From Endomychus coccineus (lineage: Eukaryota; Arthropoda; Insecta; Coleoptera; Endomychidae): a DNA stretch of 64,000 nucleotides. Below the pieces are notes generated by a model. It searched no databases. It saw nothing but the letters and a program-made list of their open reading frames with translations, and was not told the DNA's origin. Positions within the stretch are counted from its first letter, which is position 1, and every line of letters begins with the position of its first letter. Made by a program: the position numbers and the translations under genes. Location of the stretch: positions 178,170,868 to 178,234,867 of the forward strand of contig OY294069.1 in NCBI GenBank assembly GCA_958510875.1, read 5' to 3'. Positions 1 to 10,200 of the stretch are shown in pieces.

Positions 1-269
1 GCAAACATAAAAAGTCTATTAGACTTTTGATGTGCTTGTTGTGTCATTTTGGTCGACCCTTCATAGATAACGGGCGGACATTCGATTATATTCTACCTGT
101 ATTTATGATGATTTGCAATTTGTAATCAAAATAATACAGAGAGTTTACGAAATCAACGTCATCTGTGATAATATAAAAAGATGATGGATTAAAACCGTTG
201 AGAATGATTGAGCTCTTTTACATTGGATGTGAGGAAATGCAATTTGCTCAAAAGAACTTTCTTCAAAAC

Positions 270-908
270 ATTTTTTTTCTTTTCCGTATTCTGGTAGTTT
301 CATCTTTATACAATGTGTTCTCAAGATCGATTTTTTAGCTTCACTTCTATTTCCGCATATTGGTTTTCTTAAATTTGTAACGAAAATAATTGAACTCTAA
401 TAAAATTCGCAGGCTATAGTGAGGTTATTTTTAATTTCTTGGAAAGATTTGCTGATTGCATCGATCCTTTCTAATAATTTGTTCCAAATAATAGTCAGAA
501 GATCAAACTCGAATGAATTAAGTTTCTTCAAAATTCAAAATGACTTTCGCTTCTGACCTGATGGAATTCTTTTGGTTGGTATCTTCATGCAATTGGATTA
601 GAGCCATTTTAATCTCATTGAAACCAATTGCAAAAGATTTAACAGTTTCGTATCATCTGGTATCGCATATTTTTTTAACAACCAATGGTGTAGGTTTGGT
701 CTCCATCTGTACGTAGATGCTGAGAAAAAATTGTACAAATGTTGGACATGATCAAAATATGTACTTGCTTCCAAACAACTTTCCGCAGCATTGTTGCCGA
801 TCAAGTTTAATGAATGGCTTACATGGTACGAAGTGTGTTTTTTTTATTTTTTATCTGTAAACCATTATATTTTTCAGACACGTTTGACGCGTTATAATAA
901 CTTTGGCA
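270..908 (-). pseudogene. hAT-family (ZMYM1/DUF4371-like) transposase relic
   Basis: Reading the minus strand from about 908 downward gives a broken but recognisable internal part of a hAT-derived transposase of the ZMYM1/DUF4371 type. The blocks appear in family order: SYYNASNVSEKYNGLQ at about 902-855, then HSLNLIGNNAAE and YNFFSAST-RW at about 815-690, then FNEIKMALIQL at about 620-585, and finally IIWNKLLERIDAISKS at about 500-440. The blocks lie in different frames, so at least three frameshifts are present, and the tail below 400 fades out. The family normally has an aspartate in the 'YDNAS' motif; here the codon at 894-896 reads Tyr, a single base change from Asp. The N-terminal zinc finger and the C-terminal dimerisation domain are not visible. 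The family assignment rests on recalled motif order; nucleotide-level classification was not possible. Confidence 0.62.
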
Positions 909-1307
909 CGGTAATTTTTTAAGGATGTAATTTAGAACTCCTTTCAAGAAAAGACAATATTGCACCTGTTTGCAGTTCTCGTTAATTTTCTCTCATCCTT
1001 TTCTTCTTCCGTTTTATGCCGCCGCTTAAATGGTACTTATTATGTGCGACTTTAGATACAGAAACCTGAAAAAAAAAATTTGACCCTTAAATTTACTATA
1101 ATATTACATAGAAAATTCGATCAGAAAAAGAATTAAGAAGATATTTTCTTAGGAAAATTCTATTCACTTATCCACAAAAATGGATATTAATTTTGTCAAA
1201 TTAACAGTTTGACCCAAAAATATTTACTTTTAAAAATTTAGTATCCTTTTTTAATGTCGAAGGCCCGTCTATTGGACAGTAATCTTTTTGAATTTAAATT
1301 TTTGAAT

Positions 1308-1976
1308 TTGAGAAAGCTACCTGCCAGATGGGTGTCGCATTTGCTCTCTGTTGACAACAAGCCGAACGTGTGAAAACTTCAAAGGAGTGTTTGGCGATGT
1401 TCAAGACCAATAAGAAGGACTTTTTGCGCCGTGTCGTAACCGTGGACGAAACATGGATCCATCACAACACACCAAAGACCAAAGCACAGTCAAAACAATG
1501 GAGTTGCCCTGGCGAATCGAAGCGGAAAAAGGCCAAAGTGGGTTTATCGACCAACAAAGTCATGGTGAACGTTTTTTGGGATGCACACGGTATCGTCCAA
1601 ATCGATTACCTTGGCAAAACGATCACCGGCGTATATTATGCGGAGCTGTTGGATCGATTCCTCGCCGATTTGAAGCGAAGCAACCGCATTTGGCCAAGAA
1701 GAAAGTACTGTTTCACCAGGACAACACAGACGCGCACAGGTTCGCAGTCGCAATGGCAAAATTGCATGAATTACGCCACGAATTGGTTCGTCCTCCACCA
1801 TATTCTCCAGATCTGGTTCCCAGCAATTTTTATCTGTTTCCAAACTTGAAGAAATTGCTCGACGGAAAGAGATTCGGCTCCAATGATGTAGTCATCGCCG
1901 AAACAAATGCCTATTTGGAAGGAATCGACAAAGTTTAAATACATTGAACGAACTGCAAGGAGATTATTTTGAGTAA
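1308..1976 (+). pseudogene. Mariner (irritans-type) transposase relic
   Basis: This is a decayed Tc1/mariner transposase that would cut and paste its own element at TA sites. The recognisable part begins near LPARWV (about 1308) and runs through VDETWIHH (catalytic Asp codon 1445-1447), KVMVNVFWD, DYLGKTITG, KKVLFHQDN (second Asp codon 1720-1722), YSPDL and LFPNLKK to ELQGDYFE with its stop at 1974-1976. The DD34D spacing is preserved, but the third acidic position at 1825-1827 is an Asn codon, so the protein would be inactive even if the frame were intact. Frameshifts lie near 1360 and between about 1668 and 1690, and the stretch just before the last block (about 1935-1950) is missing. The N-terminal DNA-binding part and terminal repeats are not seen. 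The irritans assignment follows the KRFGSNDVVIAET-type C terminus. Confidence 0.85.
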
Positions 1977-3418
1977 TAAAATAAGTTTTGACCAAATAAA
2001 TCATTTCTTGTTTCAGTTTTCAGGAGCTTTTCAACCTGCCGTCGTGGAGTATGCTGATGGTTCTGTTTGGAGCGTAGATACAGTGTAGGGATGTAACATT
2101 ACTTTAATCTGTACAGCGTTTCGCTACCCCTTGACATGGTATAGTGAATTATAGACACCCTCTCATCCAGATATTAGACTTGGTCTATTCAAATTCTCAC
2201 TATAAACGAGGATGAATGCTTACGTGGACAGCCTTCTAAGTTAAAAATGGAGATTTTCAAATCCAGGCTGGCTATACTTTTTCTCGAAAAGAATTTTCCA
2301 GAAATGGAATAAGCTTACATTACGCTTTGTTAGTGCTGTGTTTGTGAATTGTTTTAAAATTAGATTCAATTATACTGCAATAATTGTGCATATTTTTCAA
2401 ATTATTGGGCATTTCTTACACTTGAAAATAATTAATGTATACTTGAACTTTTTAGGATTGAAGCCTCAGTTCTTTTCATTTTAATAAGACTATATTATTC
2501 AATAAATCACAAGCTCAGGTGATGGGGGTGTGGTTTATGGGAAGAACTATTCCGGCTTAGTAATGTAGCTGTACCTAGAGAAGAGAAAAAAGTTTGGGAA
2601 GGGCTGTGTTACAGAAAAATTACTCATAACATATGAATTTTTTACGCTTTTCTCGTGGCGTTGGAAGTATTTAGAAATGAATAATCGACAACAAGAGGCT
2701 AAGACCAATATTTTGTGAAAATCATCCCAAATACCCAATTATTTCGAATAAGCTCGTAAAAACCGCAAGTTCACTTCATCATTCATCCCTGGAGGACTGA
2801 ACTATTACGAGCATTAGCGCCGTCTGTTAGGCACATCTGTTAATTTTTGCACCCCAATCCATTTCACATGTACCACGATTATATGTAATTATAGTCAACC
2901 ACCCTTCCGTCCGCATTGCGACTCAAACCACGGTAAACACAAAGTGGAAGACGTAATTAAAATGTATACGCTGTTGTGACAATACCAAGACTCTCCCTTT
3001 TATGACAGGAATGATTACAGATCATCTTTGAGGCTTTTGATGTTACACTGACTGATGTACTTTGATTTGATTTCGGTACGTGACACCTTTATTTTGCTAG
3101 CACTTGGCGAATTCTCGAGTACGAGAGAGAAACTTTGCAGGAACAATACACTGGAGGAGCGTAGTTTCACTTGAGGCTATCAATTTACCACCACAAAATC
3201 TCAAAAATAACTCGTTCCCTGGTTCAGAGTATCTTACTGTCTCTTATATGTTTCTCGCACTTGCTTTAATCATGAGAAGGATATTTCGCGTCTTGATTGA
3301 ACATTATTTCTTGCGTGGAAAAAAATTAAGCGAACCAAAGCATCGCTTGTTAAACATTATGGGGACTATGCACCATTCACAAGTGGCTTACTAATTTTCC
3401 TTAAGGTAGGTGACGTTA
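1977..3418. other. AT-rich stretch without recognisable gene
   Basis: I see no supported gene here. An open frame at 3104-3394 (+) has no domain, membrane pattern or homology that I recognise, and the first part of it (about 3100-3230) has the look of non-coding repeat DNA. The remainder is low-complexity AT-rich sequence following the mariner relic. Confidence 0.4.
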
Positions 3419-3830
3419 GTGGATCCCCCGAGTCTCAGGTGCGACGCAGATTGAATCTGGCACCGGAATCGTGATCAGCGACCCCAAAAATACCCCGAGA
3501 GACGATTTTGGTTGCGCTTCTGAGCATAATAAAAATTAGTCGCTGGAGAAGACCTAGCAATTCTGACCACCAGGTGACTATTGAATGTCATGGTCATGAC
3601 CGGAAACCTCAAGAGAACCTCTGTAACAAGTTTCACTTTATTGCAGAATATATGTTGATGAATCCTCTGGAGACGACTTGGGTACCAGGGTGCCCTGGTC
3701 CTCAGAAGCGACGTAGCTCGAATCTGGTCCCAGTCATGATCAGCGACCCCAAAGTCCCCGCCAAAGAAATTCTGGGCTATTTCCGTTATATTCCCCCATT
3801 ATTCTACTCGCAATCGCGTAATTACTAGTT
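3419..3830 (+). repeat. Dispersed repeat family 1, module a
   Basis: This segment contains two diverged copies of one short unit (about 3425-3505 and 3677-3765), both with the pattern 'CTCAG..GCGACG..GAATCTGG' followed by 'TGATCAGCGACCCCAAA'. A related copy lies at about 53810-53985, where the sequence around 'AGTTTCACTCCATTGCAGAA' aligns with 'AGTTTCACTTTATTGCAGAA' at about 3629. The shared order of blocks shows a repeat dispersed over 50 kb. No open frame or terminal structure could be assigned, and the open frame at 3508-3828 is judged accidental. Confidence 0.6.
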
Positions 3831-4229
3831 TTACAAAATGGCTGATTGCAGCGCCCCGTTTTCAAATATCCCAAAAAATCAAAAATGTATATATATTAAA
3901 AAATTGCCAAAATGGGCCTTGTATTGGGGTCCTTAGCTTCGCAAAATTTCTAACTGGAGTCAGTTTGCTTTAAATAATGCCGCCAGTTCCCGCCTCAAAG
4001 TTGCCCATTGGGATTATTAAGCTATTGCATATATGGATATGTCAGAATGATTACGTTCGTAGCTAATTACATAAGTCGTGTGGCGTTCATGCAATAGTGT
4101 TTTTATACATTTCGAACTTTCTAATTTCGATAGGCCACGTGAAAATCCCGGAGCCAGAAGCGCTATCGAGATCTGAACGTTAAAACTTTTGTATAAAATT
4201 GTGTTTACAAGTCAACTGACACTTGTCAC

Positions 4230-4267
4230 CATAGATAACTCTACTACCGGTAGTAGAGTTATCTATG
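4230..4267. repeat. 38-bp perfect palindrome between 10-bp direct repeats
   Basis: Positions 4230-4248 and 4249-4267 are exact reverse complements with no spacer, centred on CTACC|GGTAG. The palindrome is flanked immediately by identical 10-bp direct repeats, CACTTGTCAC, at 4220-4229 and 4268-4277. The arrangement resembles a tiny foldback insertion with a target duplication, or a template-switch product. No coding potential is present. Confidence 0.9.
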
Positions 4268-4559
4268 CACTTGTCACAGAATACTCTTCATAGAGATCAA
4301 GATGATACTCTTTTTTACTCATAATTCGTGAAGATTTTGAAGGGGTAGTGGATGTTTTTCTGCCCAACTTTTTCCAGTGGCGTAGTGCTGTGCCAGTGCC
4401 ACACGTTTCTTTTTTTTTTCTTTAAATATCGGAAAAACGTCAGTTCAGGTGATCTAAATCTATCTAAAATTTGCCAACAACTATAAGCGCGCCACTCCTG
4501 GGTAAATTCTGACATCATATTCGTGTACTGCACACCCGAAAACATGAATATAAATCATA

Positions 4560-4745
4560 AAATTTTGGTTCATATATTTGACCCAAAAAATTGCAGGGTG
4601 ATCTATAGAAATGCAAAAATGCACATCATACAAAAACAAACTTGTAACATTTTTTCTAAATAACTTCCTGAATCAATTAGAAAAAAACATCAAAAACGGT
4701 TCAGGCGATTTTTTTCGACCGTTTTTCCTCATTTCCTCGACTATA
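4560..4745 (+). repeat. Dispersed repeat family 1, module b
   Basis: The block around 'AACATTTTTTCTAAATAACT', then 'TCCTGAATCAATTAG' and 'CGGTTCAGGCGATTTTTTTC', recurs at about 54088-54232 with a few substitutions. At the distal locus this block directly follows the module-a homologue, so modules a and b probably belong to one element of about 0.5 kb or more. In this copy about 0.75 kb separates them. No protein is encoded. Confidence 0.6.
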
Positions 4746-5920
4746 TTCACTTGCGGATAAACAGAATAGACCTTTGAGGCCGCAGTGCTTTGGGTACTAG
4801 CGGAATCACCTCAAAAAACAATAATACGTTCAAGAATATCAGGAATTTAATTGTTTATTGACCGTCATTACGTCATTATGGTAATATTTCTGTAGGAATC
4901 CTTATTTATGTGATGAGGGATGAGGGTGAACTTTATTGATAGTATATTTCAGTTTTTTATTCATTAATTATGTTTCTCATTGCATCTCATCCATACAATA
5001 TCCTAACTGAATATGTTAGTCATAATTTTTGAAAATATAGTGCAGAATGTCATAAAGGAGATGCTATTAAATTTATCGCCGATTGACGATGAGTGTCGGG
5101 AGCTTTCATAATTCCTGAATTACATTAGCTAATTAAACGACTGCGCTCAAAAATTAAAGAGAAAATGTAACGTTGATATAAGATAACTTATAAATAGCTT
5201 TTCCAATTTCTCTCAGGCATGGAACCGAGGGTGTAGTCTTACTCTAACAGGGTGAATTAGTGTAAGATTAGGGACCTACCCTCTTATATCCAGACTCTCA
5301 TTCCCAAAGATGGCTGAATTTCAGTTGGGGTTAGGTATAAACTGTACCTGGTCGGGATGCATGTAATTCGAAAAAATGTTACGAAAGTGCAATATCTGAT
5401 TCATAACATTTTATGTAGATATGGTGACCCGCAGGATATTCCAATATAGCAATATAGCAGGTTGACGAAAAACCAGCTGTTGTGAACTGTTTGAATACAG
5501 GATGGTTAGCGGAAAGAGTTCGTTAAAAGATCATAAATTTCCGAAATTGAGATCTGAAAATACCTAATCAAAATATTTTGTATCATTTTTACTTCTGTTT
5601 TTACCGGACGTGACTACTAACTTTATTATTTCAAATAGAATCTCATAATTTTTATTACAAATTTGGATTGTACGTGTTATTTTAGTTGGACTTTCAACAG
5701 TTGTCTCTATACCTAATTTCAACTGTCTCTGAGGTAACTTGATTTTTATATAAAAATTCAGCATTATACTTCCGCCTTAAAACCTTTACTCATGTTTCAA
5801 ATTCCAGATTCCATCTTTTCAGAATCGGGAGTAAATACCTTTATTACTTATCATTTAAAAACGGTCAGCGAGTTATTCAAAGGATGTTCAAAATTCAGTG
5901 ATTTCTCGTCCTGCCTAGGC
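4746..5920. other. AT-rich intergenic stretch
   Basis: No gene, tRNA or terminal-repeat structure was recognised. Short open frames in this interval lack any domain signal. Confidence 0.4.
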
Positions 5921-6225
5921 TCTCAAAGACACTCCTTTCTCTGAACAGAAGGGATATCAGAGACATGACTCAAATCCTAACCGGTCACAAACACCTTTAT
6001 ACTATGGGCATCGCAGCTGCCGCTCACATCCTGTAGGAATGCCTTGCATTGACATCTCTAAGGCACCTTCACTTCGTTGAATCAAAACCAGCTTTGGCAA
6101 TATTCTGGATTTCTGGTGGGCCAGAATAGAATAGGCTTCAGCTCACGGGGTGCACAATGGACCCAACTAAGTGGCCTTAGTGCATTTGGGGGCTAAGACT
6201 CCTCCTTTCAAATGATGATGATGAC
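5921..6225 (+). pseudogene. LINE 3' end (RNase H C-terminal tail) relic
   Basis: In the forward frame from about 5921 the translation reads LSLNRRDIRDMTQILTGHKH, then a stop in place of the usual zinc-ligand segment, then ECLALTSLRHLHF. This is the C-terminal pattern of the RNase H region of Jockey/I/R1-type LINEs ('R-D-I-R...LTGH...L..MGI...ECLAL..LR'). The Cys-X2-Cys segment between the two parts is missing, so the fragment has an internal deletion. It is followed by an apparent 3' UTR ending in an ATGATGATGATGA tail near 6215-6228, consistent with the short repeated tail of this LINE group. Only the extreme 3' end is present, as expected of 5'-truncated insertions. Confidence 0.6.
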
Positions 6226-6766
6226 TTCATGTCTGCTTCGTCCCACATACTAGCTCATGACAGCAGCAAAACAGCTATCCGGGACCGAAATACGTGTTGT
6301 CACTGTTCAATCTGGTGAACCAAAACTGTGTGTTATGACTTCTGAGACGAAATGTGTTTGCAGTTCATTATGCATAGATAGATATGTTTAAATTATACCC
6401 ACAGGTGGTCTGCAAGATCTCCACATCTAACTCCGTGCTAATTATCCGTTTGGGGGCTAATGAAGAGTGTTATCTACGCCACGCCTGTGGAAACAGAAAA
6501 TGAACTGCGCTGGCGCATAATACCTTAATGATTTAGATCAAAACGGAGTAAGCTCAAGAATCTCTAAATAAAACGGTGGTCACATAGAACAATTTAGATA
6601 ATATAATTACCAACGTCAATTTTAATTATTAACTTAATGTTCTTTTAAACTTTTTAATTCTTTGTTCATTGATCGAATACAGCTCTCGTTCATTAAATAA
6701 TCGACATATTCGGTGGGTAATTTTCTTACAGCCACCATGTATAATGAATAAATTCATAATATATTT
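6226..6766. other. Left flank of BEL/Pao insertion
   Basis: No gene was recognised. The final bases 6762-6766 (TATTT) form the left copy of the BEL/Pao target-site duplication. An open frame at 6629-6811 (-) crosses into the LTR and is accidental. Confidence 0.5.
6762..6766. repeat. Left target-site duplication of the BEL/Pao element (TATTT)
   Basis: The five bases before the TG of the left LTR are TATTT, identical to 13168-13172 after the CA of the right LTR. Five-base duplications are usual for BEL/Pao elements. Confidence 0.9.
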
Positions 6767-7116
6767 TGTTTCGTTTTCACCATCAATCGATCGAGTGGAC
6801 TGTATTTTCATGGGTCTTTTCTGGATTAATTAAAACTGTTTTCAAACAATAACATTTATTTAAATAGATAATTTTGGACTCTTTCAAGAGGTTTTAAAAA
6901 CTGTACTAGCAGGCTGCTACATCTTTTCTTAACTACGCATTTTCTACCTGGTTCCTCGACAAGAGGGTAAATCCGGGTTGAGAGTGGTAATAATGGAGGG
7001 GCATGAGCCATAACTTATAACTAACTTAAACAAGAATAGGAAATATCACTTACTTTAAATTATACATACTTAATAATAAACAAATACAATGAACTAATTA
7101 ACAATATTTAAAACCA
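6767..7116 (-). repeat. BEL/Pao 3' LTR
   Basis: This 350-bp direct repeat begins TGTTTCG and ends AAAACCA on the plus strand and shows no difference from 12818-13167 in my comparison. In element orientation it is the 3' LTR. The base run just inside it is only weakly purine-rich (AAGGTGG, about 7123-7130 in reverse), so the polypurine tract is not clear-cut. Confidence 0.95.
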
Positions 7117-7273
7117 TACCGGCCACCTTGGCAGACCTCAGGTCTTCAACAACCAGTACCATCAGATAGAAATATAAAATATAAAACATGGAAAAATTAA
7201 CTTAACTATTTGAATTAGAAATCCTTAAAACTATTGAGAGTTCATCTATTAACAAAAAATGTTTTTTTTTTTT

Positions 7274-10200
7274 TTAGGTAATAGGGAGTGGACACACCTT
7301 TACAACCGGCCGTTTATAAACACCTTTATTGGTCTTAACACTCACAACACGAGTTTTTCCATCACTTCCGGGGTGTAGTTTTATAATCCTCCCCAATACC
7401 CATTGGGATGGTGGTAAATTGTCCACCTTAACAATAACCATTGCACCAATTGATATAACATCAGTATCTGCATTCCATTTCTTACGCTGTTGTAATGAAG
7501 TCAGGTAATCACGTGACCAACGTTTCCAGAAACTTTGTTGCAATTGTTGAAGAAGTTGGTATCGAGATAACTTATTAATTGTTATATGATGAACATCTGG
7601 ATCTGGTGGTAATGTCAGTAATTTGCCAATTAGAAAGTGAGAGGGGGTTAGCGGATTTAGATCATTGGGGTCGGCGGAAAGAGGAGAAAGGGGTCTAGAA
7701 TTAAGTATGCCTTCAATCTGCGTCAACACAGTAATAAACTCCTCATATGTTAAGATTGTTTCGCCGATTACTTTGTATAAATGCCGCTTTAGACTTTTCA
7801 CATTGGCTTCCCAAATACCTCCAAAATGCGGTGAATTTGGAGGACTAAAATGCCATTTAGATCTATTTTGATCAGTATAATCACATATAAGATCATTGTT
7901 TGATTTCAGAAATGAATACATATCATTCAAACTATTATTCGCACCTACAAAATTTGTGGCGTTATCCGAATACAAGTCGCTTGGAAATCCTCTTCTTGAC
8001 GAGAACCTTCTCAAGCATGCTATAAATGCATCGGTTGACAAATCAGAAATTAACTCAATATGTATAGCCTTAGTGCTTAAACAAACAAATAAACAAATGT
8101 AAGCTTTAGTTACTTTATAACCTCTGATCTTGCGGTCCTTTACGGAAAAGGGTCCTGCATAATCAAGACCTGTACATTGAAAGGGCATTAAATTAGCAAC
8201 ACGATTATGTGGCAAATCAGCCATGGTCACAGCCATTGGTTTAGGATTGAACCTAAAACATGTTAAACATTTTCTAACAGTTTCTTTAGCCAAATAAATT
8301 CCTTTTAAAGGCCAATAATTTTGACGGACACTATTTAGCAATAATTGTGGACTAGCATGGAGTAGTCTAATATGCTCAGATTGAAATATTAATTTAGTTA
8401 ACATATGTTTTGAATCTAGAATTATAGGATGTTTAGAATTATATTGTAAATCGGAATGTTTGAGTCTACCACCGACTCTTATTATTCCATAATTATCAAT
8501 GAAAGCAGCTAAACCATTAAACTTATTTTTGATCGCTTTGACATTTCCTGTTGTCAAATAATTGAATTCTTTACTAAAACTTTGCATCTGAGCCATTTTA
8601 ATCAAACATTTAAGGGCATCATCTAATTCGATTAACGTTAATCTACCATTAACGCGATTGGTACCACGTATTTTCGAATTACTATTGTTATGGAATCTTT
8701 TACAATAAGCAATAACTCTTTGTAATCGAGTTAAATTAGAAAATTTATCAAATATTTGCCAGTTTTGACTTATTGTATGTAAAACTATCTCGCAATTAGT
8801 TTTTTTTAATTCTGGCAAATCTCTTTTTATAGTAGGAGTAAACTTGAAATTAAAACTAGAGACATTGAAATCGTAAAGCCATGATAGACCGGACCACCAT
8901 AGTTCATTTTTCATCAATTCAGTTGGGTAGTTACCTCGTGAAACAATATCCGCAGGATTCTGTTTAGTTTCAACATACTGCCAACTGTAATTTGCTGTTA
9001 ATTCTTGAATTTCCGTCACACGTGTACATACGAAAGTTTGCAATTTATACGTTTCTGTATGAATCCAATGAAGGACAATCAATGAATCTGTCCATAGATA
9101 ACAATCGAATTCATACATTACGCATTCCGATAAGGCTTTCATTAATCGGGATAGCATCAATGCAGCTAACAATTCTAAACGCGGCATAGTCAACGATTTC
9201 AATGGAGCTACTTTTGACTTTGAACAAAGTAAAGATACTTTTATCTCATTATTTTCATTGATTGATCTCATATAAACTACTGCTCCATAAGACCGTTGGC
9301 TAGCATCTGAAAAACCAAATAATTGAACTTTTGCTGGTTTTTCGATCATGACAAATCTAGGAATATTTAAGGTATTTAAAATTATCAATTCCTTGTAAAA
9401 TAAATGCCATTTCCTAATTAAATTATCGGGAAGTTCATCATCCCAATCAAGTTTTAACGACCATAATATTTGAATTAACCTTTTAGCAATTATTATACAA
9501 GGTGATAATAAACCTAACGGATCATATAACTTCGAAATTTGTGACAATATACTTCGTTTTGAGCATTTTTCTGAAATCTGTTCATCATCAGTGAATTTAA
9601 ATGATAAGTGATCGTTTGTACAACACCATTGTATACCTAAACATTTTGTATCTTTGTCACATATTTTAAGAGTTTCTGTGGTTTTATTAATTGATTGAAA
9701 ATTGTTTAAAATGTGTGCACTATTAGACCGCCATTTATTTAAAACAAAACATCCCGTACCCAAAATATAAGAAATCTGATTACAAATTTCAATTGCATCC
9801 CTTTCATCTGAAAATCCAGCTATAAAATCATCTACATAGAAATTCTCTAATATCATTTGACTTGCAACAGGAAATTCATCTCTAAATTCATCGGCAAGTT
9901 GGTGTAAACACCTCATTGCTAGGTAAGGTGCACTCGCGGTGCCATAGGTAACCGTATTTAGTTCGAATACTTTAATGTTTTCCGATTTATCGAATCTCCA
10001 AACAATTCTCTGAAGACACCTGTCCTCACGATCAATTAAGACTTGACGGTACATTTTCGTTATGTCCGATGAAACTACATACGGAAATTGTCTAAATTTG
10101 ATCAATATATTAAATAAACTACTCAAAATTTGGGGACCTACATATTGAATGTCATTTAATGAAACTCCATTTGATGTCGGAGCTGAACCGTTGAATACAA

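Noticed and set aside
3104..3394. 96-codon forward gene
   Set aside because: No domain or start context; the first part reads like non-coding repeat sequence in all frames.
6250..6320. Decayed hammerhead (CTCATGACAGCAGC...GACCGAAATACG)
   Set aside because: The core has a substitution and the intervening sequence does not form a convincing stem II.
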